Positions 44,197 through 51,514 of a stretch of DNA of 64,000 bases are shown in pieces. Both the position numbers and the translations under genes were made by a program. The notes below the pieces were generated by a model, which saw only the letters and a list, made by a program, of their open reading frames with translations, was not told the origin of the DNA and searched no databases. This DNA comes from Xylanibacter brevis ATCC 19188 (GTDB taxonomy: Bacteria; Bacteroidota; Bacteroidia; Bacteroidales; Bacteroidaceae), in contig NZ_JHXM01000013.1 of NCBI RefSeq assembly GCF_000621725.1, forward strand, positions 1 to 64,000, read 5' to 3'. Numbering within the stretch: the stretch's first letter is position 1; each line of letters begins with the position of its first letter.

Positions 44197-45003
44197 CTAC
44201 TCTTCGCCGTAATCCGACATGTTTTCAGCTTCCTCGTCGGGGTCGCCACTACCCAAATCCATCATGGTAGAGTAGTTCTCTTCAGTGATATCTTCGTCAT
44301 TGGGATCAGAGATCTCAATATCGTCCTCGTCGGGCTTGTTGTAGTTGTCCTCGATTTCTACATCAGCATCGTCGTCCTCATCGTCCATGCTTGATGAAGC
44401 AAACTTCATGCGAGGCTTCTCACTCTCAGGTTTAGCTTTGGCAAAGATAGCCTCAACCCATGTGCCTTTGGCTACTTCCAGCACCTCAAAACCGTCTTCA
44501 ACCTTCTTCTCGTACATGCCACCCTTCTTGTGCAGACGATCTTTGGGAAGTGTGGTGGTAGAGATGTCAAAGCCACTCTCGATAATGTCTTTGATGCTCT
44601 GAGACAACGAATCCCAACCTCCGCCAAAGTTACGGTCTAACACTTCGATAAGCTTGGTTGCAGAGATGTGACGAATGTTCTCGTAGGTCAAATCCGTAAC
44701 ACGCATGATGGGACGCTTCTTGATGGCCCATGTGACCTTGGCATTCTCGTCCAGCTTTACTTGGCCTACTTTATATCCCAGTTTTTCGAATTTGGTCTTT
44801 ACCAAATCAGAATCGCTGTTAATCTCCTCAATCATAAATGCAGAACGAATGATGTCTACAAAATGGCGTGCATTGTCTTTTACCTCAGCATCTTTTTCGG
44901 CACCTTCCCACAAGCGGAAGATGTCGTTTTCCTGTATGTCCCACACACTGCTTTTGGTCAGTGTCTTGAGCGTAAGTGCTTTTTTATTAGTCTGTTGCTC
45001 CAT
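44197..45003 (-). CDS. Hypothetical protein with a highly acidic C-terminal tail
   Basis: 268 residues from ATG 45001-45003. The N-terminal half is mixed (SSVWDIQENDIFRLWEGAEK, HFVDIIRSAFMIEEINSDSD, HISATKLIEVLDRNFGGGWD). The last ~70 residues are dominated by Asp and Glu (MDDEDDDADVEIEDNYNKPD), like nucleic-acid mimics or chaperone tails. No signal peptide. I do not recognise a family. It is transcribed divergently from rarA. Confidence 0.7.
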   Translation of the reverse strand: MEQQTNKKALTLKTLTKSSVWDIQENDIFRLWEGAEKDAEVKDNARHFVDIIRSAFMIEEINSDSDLVKTKFEKLGYKVGQVKLDENAKVTWAIKKRPIMRVTDLTYENIRHISATKLIEVLDRNFGGGWDSLSQSIKDIIESGFDISTTTLPKDRLHKKGGMYEKKVEDGFEVLEVAKGTWVEAIFAKAKPESEKPRMKFASSSMDDEDDDADVEIEDNYNKPDEDDIEISDPNDEDITEENYSTMMDLGSGDPDEEAENMSDYGEE

Positions 45004-45033
45004 AAAAATTAGTGCATTTGCTTGTTTATGGTG

Positions 45034-45093
45034 CAAAGATACGAAATTATTCTTAATTCATAATTCATATTTCGCAATTATTTTCTATCTTTG
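45034..45093. promoter_or_regulatory. 60-bp divergent promoter cassette, copy 2
   Basis: Minus -7 TATCTTTG (plus 45034-45041) serves the acidic protein gene; plus -7 TATCTTTG (45086-45093) serves rarA. It has the same length as copy 1 at 41508-41567 and shares its ACGAAATwATTCTTAATTCA and TTTCGCAATwATTT blocks. Confidence 0.7.
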
Positions 45094-45103
45094 CATCGAA
45101 ATT

Positions 45104-46396
45104 ATGGCAGAACCATTAGCAGAAAGATTGAGACCGCGAACGTTGGATGACTATATTGGTCAGCAACACTTGGTAGGTGAGGGGGCTGTTCTCCGCAGAA
45201 TGATAGACTCGGGGCGCATCTCTTCTTTCATTTTGTGGGGACCTCCGGGCGTTGGAAAAACAACGTTGGCGCATATCATTGCCAACAAGTTGGAAACACC
45301 CTTCTACACGCTCTCTGCAGTGACAAGTGGCGTGAAGGATGTCAGGGATGTCATTGAAAAAGCGCAGAAAGGACGCTTCTTCAATGAGGCTTCACCTATA
45401 TTATTTATAGACGAGATTCATCGCTTCTCTAAGTCTCAACAGGATTCTTTGTTGGGGGCGGTGGAACGCGGTATTGTTACACTGATTGGTGCAACGACGG
45501 AGAACCCGTCTTTTGAGGTTATCAGACCTCTGTTGTCGCGTTGTCAGCTGTATGTTCTTCGCTCACTGGAGAAAGAAGACCTGCTGAAACTGCTGGATCG
45601 TGCTATTTCTACCGACGTGGTTCTTCGGGAGCTTCAGATCAACCTGAAGGAGACCGATGCGCTATTAAGGTTCAGCGGTGGCGATGCGCGTAAGCTGTTA
45701 AACATCCTTGAGCTGGTTGTTGAGAGCGCTAAGGCGACCAAAGATTCTGCATCTTCAGAGATTGTTATCACAGATGATTTCGTAGTGTCGTGTCTCCAGC
45801 AGAATCCGCTGGCCTATGATAAGGATGGCGAGATGCATTATGACATCATTTCTGCCTTTATTAAGAGTATCAGAGGAAGTGATCCCGATGCAGCGCTGTA
45901 CTGGATGGCACGCATGATAGAGGGTGGGGAAGACCCGCAGTTTATTGCCCGCCGTCTGGTGATCTCTGCTGCCGAGGATATCGGATTGGCCAATCCTAAT
46001 GCCTTGTTGCTGGCCAATGCCGCCTTCGATACGGTGATGAAAATAGGATGGCCCGAGGCGCGTATCGCTCTGGCAGAATGTGCGGTCTATTTGGCCACCT
46101 CGCCCAAGAGCAACTCTGCTTATCTGGGCATTGATCAGGCGCTGGCTTTGGTGCGTGCGACGGGCAATCTTCCCGTGCCTTTACCTCTTAGAAATGCTCC
46201 AACTAAATTGATGAAAGAGCTTGGATATCATGATGGTTACAAATATCCACATGATTATCCTGGCCACTTCACCCAGCAGCAATATATGCCCGATGAACTG
46301 GTTGACCAGCGGCTGTGGCACGGACAACATAATCCGGCAGAGGAGAAACTCTATCAGAGAATGGTTAACTATTGGGGAAAACGTTTTGAAGATTAG
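45104..46396 (+). CDS. rarA: Replication-associated recombination protein A (AAA+ ATPase)
   Basis: 430 residues from ATG 45104; the long upstream in-frame extension is antisense to the neighbour gene and is rejected. Walker A is GPPGVGKT (46-53), Walker B LFIDEIHRF, and the sensor GATTENPSF and C-terminal tetramerisation region (YPHDYPGHFTQQQYMP) are typical of RarA/MgsA. It works at stalled replication forks. The -7 box ends only 10 bases before the ATG, so the leader is very short. Confidence 0.95.
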   Translation: MAEPLAERLRPRTLDDYIGQQHLVGEGAVLRRMIDSGRISSFILWGPPGVGKTTLAHIIANKLETPFYTLSAVTSGVKDVRDVIEKAQKGRFFNEASPILFIDEIHRFSKSQQDSLLGAVERGIVTLIGATTENPSFEVIRPLLSRCQLYVLRSLEKEDLLKLLDRAISTDVVLRELQINLKETDALLRFSGGDARKLLNILELVVESAKATKDSASSEIVITDDFVVSCLQQNPLAYDKDGEMHYDIISAFIKSIRGSDPDAALYWMARMIEGGEDPQFIARRLVISAAEDIGLANPNALLLANAAFDTVMKIGWPEARIALAECAVYLATSPKSNSAYLGIDQALALVRATGNLPVPLPLRNAPTKLMKELGYHDGYKYPHDYPGHFTQQQYMPDELVDQRLWHGQHNPAEEKLYQRMVNYWGKRFED

Positions 46397-46401
46397 GATA
46401 G

Positions 46402-47028
46402 ATGAATCAGGATTTCTTGATCAGCGTTATTGAAATGCTTGGCACATTCGCCTTTGCCATTTCAGGCATTCGTCATGCGGCAGCAAAACATTTTGATTGG
46501 TTTGGCGGTTATGTTTGTGGCATTGCCGTGGCCATTGGTGGCGGTACTATACGTGATGTCTTGCTTGGTGCCACACCGTTTTGGATGACAACGCCCATTT
46601 ACATGATATGTACGGCTATCGCATTGCTGACCGTTGCTTTTATGGGTAAATGGATGGAACCATTGAAGAATGCTTGGTTCGTATTTGATACCTTTGGTCT
46701 GGCTCTGTTTACTGTGGCAGGAATCCAAAAGAGTCTGGCTTTCGGACAACCTTTTTGGGTGGCAATCATCATGGGATGTATCACGGGCGCAGCGGGTGGC
46801 GTCATTCGAGATGTGCTTCTCAATAATGAGCCTGTCATATTCCACAAGGAGATTTATGCTATGGCCAGTGTGCTGGGAGGTGTGGTCTATTGGATAGGAC
46901 TAGCTGCAGGCCTGTCTGTCGGCATTACGGCTATTGTGAGCTTTGTGCTGATCTGCCTTGTTAGATTCCTAGCTGTTCGCTACCATATCTCTCTACCTAT
47001 CCTTGCCTCCGAGGATTCTAATTCTTAA
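46402..47028 (+). CDS. TRIC-type (UPF0126) membrane channel
   Basis: 208 residues with about seven hydrophobic helices. Two internal repeats carry the family motif: AIGGGTIRDVLLG and GAAGGVIRDVLLN. Bacterial relatives are trimeric intracellular-cation-channel homologues that pass monovalent cations. It begins 5 bases after rarA, and its 3' end overlaps the convergent trpF by 11 bases. Confidence 0.9.
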   Translation: MNQDFLISVIEMLGTFAFAISGIRHAAAKHFDWFGGYVCGIAVAIGGGTIRDVLLGATPFWMTTPIYMICTAIALLTVAFMGKWMEPLKNAWFVFDTFGLALFTVAGIQKSLAFGQPFWVAIIMGCITGAAGGVIRDVLLNNEPVIFHKEIYAMASVLGGVVYWIGLAAGLSVGITAIVSFVLICLVRFLAVRYHISLPILASEDSNS

Positions 47029-47644
47029 GCAGGTCTAAAAAGGCCTTGAGTCTTTCTATATCCTTGATGCCAGGCTGACTTTCAAAACTGGTAGAAAGAT
47101 CTATTCCGGCCAATTGGGGATGGCGGATGTTGCGAATGGATTCTGCATCTTTCTCAGTAAACGTGCCACAAAGAAAGAAGGGTTTTGTTCCTTCGTATTC
47201 TGATAGGAAGTTGATGTCTTTCATATCGAAGATGAATGCTTCGACGGCGTGTTCATATTTCCCATAGCTTTCTTTCTGTGGCTTTGCCTTCTTCCAAAAC
47301 TGAATGACTGGGCAGATGTTGGGAACGAGGGTCGCGCGCAGATTACGGATGAGTGTTGGTGTTTCTTCTCCGTTTAGTTGGATGATATCAAGGCCGAAGG
47401 TGACCGCCCGTGTGATGATGTTCTGAGGCATCTCGTTGGTGAAGACACCAACTTTCTGGATGGAAGAGCTCGCCTCTGCAGACATAGACCTTCCACGATC
47501 AGGAATAATACCTGCATGGGTGGAAAGCATTGTCACGTGACGTGGCGAATCCGCACAGAAATGCAGGCCAATATAGTCCACACTCAACCCACTGACTTGG
47601 CGAATGTTCTCGCCGTCTTTCATGCCACAGACTTTAATCTTCAT
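47018..47644 (-). CDS. trpF: Phosphoribosylanthranilate isomerase
   Basis: 208 residues. KVCGMKDGENIRQ carries the catalytic Cys, DYIGLHFCADSPRHV follows, then VGVFTNE, IIQLNGEET, FFLCGTF and the C-terminal AGIDLSTSFESQPGIKD with the catalytic Asp. It performs the Amadori step of tryptophan synthesis. No other trp gene is in the window, so trpF is separate from a trp operon here or at its end. Confidence 0.93.
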   Translation of the reverse strand: MKIKVCGMKDGENIRQVSGLSVDYIGLHFCADSPRHVTMLSTHAGIIPDRGRSMSAEASSSIQKVGVFTNEMPQNIITRAVTFGLDIIQLNGEETPTLIRNLRATLVPNICPVIQFWKKAKPQKESYGKYEHAVEAFIFDMKDINFLSEYEGTKPFFLCGTFTEKDAESIRNIRHPQLAGIDLSTSFESQPGIKDIERLKAFLDLLKN

Positions 47645-47663
47645 CTTTGCTATTTATTCTTTC

Positions 47664-47750
47664 TTATCCTAACGGATAAACATACGCAATTATTGTTTTG
47701 CCAAAAAACAATAATTAATTTGGAGAATTACCATAATTCCTTTAACTTTG
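47664..47750 (+). promoter_or_regulatory. Glucanase promoter with two upstream palindromes
   Basis: The promoter is TTTG at 47719-47722 and TAACTTTG at 47743-47750, 20 bases apart. Just upstream is a perfect 12-bp inverted repeat (AATTATTGTTTT with AAAACAATAATT, 47688-47716). A second one, TTATCC-TAAC-GGATAA, is at 47664-47679. The first abuts the -33 element, where an activator would bind. Confidence 0.6.
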
Positions 47751-47792
47751 CATCAAAATTAATAAAACTAAAACTATCAATCTATTTATACA

Positions 47793-50700
47793 ATGAAGAA
47801 AGTACTGATTCGCGGGATGCTGATGGCCCTTAGCCTCATCCTTACTACCAGTCTGACCGCATGGTCGGCAAATCAAAAAACTACCGTTTCGCAAGTAACG
47901 ACATCTATCTCCTTGACGAATGATGTTGATTATGTTGTGTCGTCGGCAACTCCTTTCGGGAATAATGGTGTTGTGAACATCGTCAATACAGAACATGCCG
48001 TTCTTATCTTAGACGCTGTGAAGCCCTCTGCTGCGCTGGGGCTTTTGGAAAAGCACGTGCAGATTAATGGCAAGCGCGCCGTTTACAACACGAACTGTCA
48101 GGTGAAGCTCTATAATCGTGGTTGTATCATCCTGCCTTATGAAGGCAGCTTCAAGCCACTGACGGTCTATTCTGAACCCAATTTCGCAGGTGAGTCTTGT
48201 AGCGACTTTGGTTTGGAGAATACTGGCGGTTTCATGAATACGCTGACCGATGAGAAACTGAACAACAGAATTCGCTCCTTCAAATTGAAGCGAGGCTATA
48301 TGGTGACCTTCGCCAATGGAAAGGGAGGACGTGGCTATAGCCGCTGTTTTATTGCTGCAGACAAGGACCTCGAGATAGCTAACATGCCTGCGGTTCTGGA
48401 TCGCAGTATTTCTTCATATCGCATCTTTAAGTGGTATGATACCGGTAAGCAGGCGCTGGCCAACGATACGCGCGCTAATTCTGTGGAAGCATTGAATGTT
48501 ACCAGCTGTTATTCGTTTGGTCTTGGTGAGAACCGCGGCATAGACTGCGAGTGTGTGCCTCACCACATCAAAGAAGACTGGCCTTCTGCTGCTGATTGCG
48601 GTAGGGTGTCTTATTCTCCGCATTTGAAAACCAATAATGAGCCGGGAAATTCCGCCGACGACACTCCGCAGTCGGTAGCGGTAATATTGGATAACTGGGA
48701 AAATCTGATGCGTACAGGCATGCGCTTGTGTTCACCATCTTCTCATGATGGTAGTCTTAATCACCTGCGTGAGTTCATGGACAGCATTGATGCACGTGGA
48801 TGGCGCTGCGACATCATTGACTTGCATTGCTATTGGGCAGAGAGTAGTTTCAATGAATGGAGTTTCAAGACTCAGTGGGTGGATCGCTATCATCGTCCAA
48901 TCTGGATTTCCGAGTGGGTATGGGGCGCATCGTGGAATCATAATGGTGCTTTTGCCTCTGATGTGACAGAGCAACAGAATGCTGAGGCTATTAAGCGTAT
49001 CTGTGGAAACCTGAACAACTGGGATTACATTGAACGTTACTATTATTGGAACAGTGAGCGTGACCCATCCAAAATCATGAGAGACAATTTCTCCTTGACT
49101 GCTGCGGGTCAGTATTATGCCACCATCAACTCTGGCGTAGGCTATAACGGTAAGTACGACTATGCTCCAAAAGTTGTTAAGCAGCGTACTCCGTCTGGTT
49201 TCACCCTTGAGTTTGATAACAAGACAAAGGTTGCTACACTGAAGTGGCACGATTATAATGGTGAGATGAATGGCGGCATCTATGTAGAGCGTCGTGTGAA
49301 TTCATCGGCCAAGTGGGAGACGTTTGCAGAAATTCCCATGGAGGAAAGTGCTGCCGACTATACTTATGAGGATAAAAACTCAGGCATTGGCTATCAGTAT
49401 CGTGTGCTTGTGGTTGATGGAAATGGCGACGAGCGCAGAACCAATCAGATCACAGCTGCTGCAAAAGAGGTTCAGGCCGGTGATGCTATTGAGATTAATG
49501 GTGCCACCAAGTATCTGGGCGGTAACGTTTTCAAAAACGGCAACTTCATGATGGGACTTACTGGATGGACTAACGGCGCAGGCGAACCTCTCGCTGCTCC
49601 TTATTTCCAGGACGTTGCCAAGGGTGGTTTTGCTGGTTATCCTTATCTGCAGTGTTATGGCGATGGCGATGAAAATAGCGAGAAGTCTATTCGCCAGGTA
49701 GTAGATATCAAGCCCAATACGGATTATTATTTTGCTGGTGCTGTATGTAATACCACCAATTTGTCGAGCTTCGTATATGGCTCTAGTGATGGTATTCAGA
49801 AGGATAAGAGCTTTTTATATATACATAATACGACTGGCTCATGGGTCATGCAGTCTAAAACATTCAATTCAGAAGCATATTCAAAGGCCATCTTGTCTTT
49901 CCGTGCGTTGGGTGCCAAAGCTCAGTTTGGCAATCTCTATATGGGCCCGTTGTATGACACACTCGACGAGGCCGTAGCCGATGGCCTTTCCAGTGTTCGC
50001 CAGACAGCTCAGCTCTTCCAGAGCTATAACACGAAATACACATTCATCAACGATGATCTAACTCAGAAGATGAATGCTGTTACCACTAATGATGCCAACG
50101 CTCTTGCATCACTCCAGACCTTGTTGGAGCAGGCCTTTAAGGCCTATTCGTATTTGAACGAGTATGCCAGAAACAAGTCGTTGTGGTCTGACTATGTAGC
50201 ATTGAATCTGCCTGGCAGTGACGAGCTGCAGCAGATGCTATCGCAGTTTGATGGCACAACGACTATTGATGCTATCGTCGCTTCTTATCCTCAGCTCACG
50301 GCAGCTGTGGAGGCATATTACCCACAGACTTCTTTGACCGATGCTATCGTGTCTCCATCTTTCTCTACCTCTACTGGATGGACCACGAAATGCGGTACTT
50401 ACACAGCTGGTGACCAGCGTCTCAATAAACAGAATGATGTGACGTTCTGGAACGCATGGTGGTCTGGAATAGATGCTTCAGAGGGTACTGCTAAGAGTAT
50501 GGCTATCAAACAGACCGTCGAGGATCTTGGGCATGGCTTGTACTCATTGGAGTGTAAGGCCTCAACAGAGCATTTCTGCCTGAGTGATCAGCATGCCTAT
50601 CTGACCGATGGCACTACAACGGTATCAACACCTGTCCTGACTGCTGATTATTACGATCTGCCCACCGTCAGTGTCGAAGATCGCTGGCAAACGCTGTTGA

Positions 50701-51485
50701 CTTCTCCTCTGTATGTTCCTGATGATGCTGCATTGACCGTTGGCTTCGTTGGAACCAAAGAAGGGGCTATCAATGGAGCATGGCATAAAGTGGGAGACAC
50801 CAAGGCTGTTGCTGATAACCGTGAGGGATGGTGGTGCGCCACAGACTTCGTCTTGAAGTTCCATCCTCTCTATCGCACCACCGTTGTTCCTAACCAGTGG
50901 ACGGTCACTTGTCTGCCTTATGCTGTGAAAGCCAGTGATGGGGTGAAGTTCTACATGATTGGCGCTGTAACAGCCGATCTCAAGAACCTCTGTCTGTATG
51001 AGGTTACGGAGGTTCCCGCTGGTCTTCCTTTTATTTTCAAGTCAGAGAAAGCCGATGTTTCTTTGTATGAATATGGTGCGAAGGCGAAAGAGCCGGTACT
51101 CGGACAAGGAAACCTTTGGGGCTATTTCCGTACTACAGCGCGCGTACCCAAGCAGCACTATTATTTGGATAATGGTGTTTGGAAAAAGGTTGATCCGGAA
51201 AATCGTCCTCGTATGAGCAATTATACTGCCGTCATTCTTCCTTTTGACGATTCTCTGGCAAGCTATATTCCCAAGAAAGACAATTGGGAAGGTGAGACAA
51301 TGCCTATCGAAGGACTGACAGAGGCCGAGTATGCACTTGCAATCAGCAATGTCACCCTTTCCTCTACGCAACTGGAAGATGGTTTATACACCATCGACGG
51401 CAGAAAGATTAATTCTACTCAAGTTAATAAGGGTATTTACTTGAAGGTAGAGAATGGACATGTTTATAAGATTATCAAAAAATAA
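47793..51485 (+). CDS. Secreted GH128-like endo-beta-1,3-glucanase, multidomain
   Basis: 1230 residues. After the signal peptide, residues ~100-205 look like a beta/gamma-crystallin-type domain (LTVYSEPNFAGESCSDF, SFKLKRGYMVTFANG). The GH128 core (about 230-455) has Glu283 in NNEPGN as acid/base and Glu374 in PIWISEWVWG as nucleophile, with SPSSHDG and DIIDLHCYW between. Then an Fn3-like domain (about 465-555), two carbohydrate-binding-like beta domains (GNFMMGLTGWTNGAG and SFSTSTGWTTKC) and a C-terminal tail (LYTIDGRKI, KGIYLKVENG) like T9SS sorting signals. It is expected to cleave beta-1,3-glucan outside the cell. Confidence 0.78.
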   Translation: MKKVLIRGMLMALSLILTTSLTAWSANQKTTVSQVTTSISLTNDVDYVVSSATPFGNNGVVNIVNTEHAVLILDAVKPSAALGLLEKHVQINGKRAVYNTNCQVKLYNRGCIILPYEGSFKPLTVYSEPNFAGESCSDFGLENTGGFMNTLTDEKLNNRIRSFKLKRGYMVTFANGKGGRGYSRCFIAADKDLEIANMPAVLDRSISSYRIFKWYDTGKQALANDTRANSVEALNVTSCYSFGLGENRGIDCECVPHHIKEDWPSAADCGRVSYSPHLKTNNEPGNSADDTPQSVAVILDNWENLMRTGMRLCSPSSHDGSLNHLREFMDSIDARGWRCDIIDLHCYWAESSFNEWSFKTQWVDRYHRPIWISEWVWGASWNHNGAFASDVTEQQNAEAIKRICGNLNNWDYIERYYYWNSERDPSKIMRDNFSLTAAGQYYATINSGVGYNGKYDYAPKVVKQRTPSGFTLEFDNKTKVATLKWHDYNGEMNGGIYVERRVNSSAKWETFAEIPMEESAADYTYEDKNSGIGYQYRVLVVDGNGDERRTNQITAAAKEVQAGDAIEINGATKYLGGNVFKNGNFMMGLTGWTNGAGEPLAAPYFQDVAKGGFAGYPYLQCYGDGDENSEKSIRQVVDIKPNTDYYFAGAVCNTTNLSSFVYGSSDGIQKDKSFLYIHNTTGSWVMQSKTFNSEAYSKAILSFRALGAKAQFGNLYMGPLYDTLDEAVADGLSSVRQTAQLFQSYNTKYTFINDDLTQKMNAVTTNDANALASLQTLLEQAFKAYSYLNEYARNKSLWSDYVALNLPGSDELQQMLSQFDGTTTIDAIVASYPQLTAAVEAYYPQTSLTDAIVSPSFSTSTGWTTKCGTYTAGDQRLNKQNDVTFWNAWWSGIDASEGTAKSMAIKQTVEDLGHGLYSLECKASTEHFCLSDQHAYLTDGTTTVSTPVLTADYYDLPTVSVEDRWQTLLTSPLYVPDDAALTVGFVGTKEGAINGAWHKVGDTKAVADNREGWWCATDFVLKFHPLYRTTVVPNQWTVTCLPYAVKASDGVKFYMIGAVTADLKNLCLYEVTEVPAGLPFIFKSEKADVSLYEYGAKAKEPVLGQGNLWGYFRTTARVPKQHYYLDNGVWKKVDPENRPRMSNYTAVILPFDDSLASYIPKKDNWEGETMPIEGLTEAEYALAISNVTLSSTQLEDGLYTIDGRKINSTQVNKGIYLKVENGHVYKIIKK

Positions 51486-51514
51486 TAATTAGAAAATCAA
51501 GAATAATTAAAATA

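Noticed and set aside
47688..47716. Inverted repeat upstream of the glucanase gene as the trpF or other terminator
   Set aside because: It lies upstream of trpF on that strand and upstream of the glucanase promoter on the other, so no transcript ends here; an operator is more likely.
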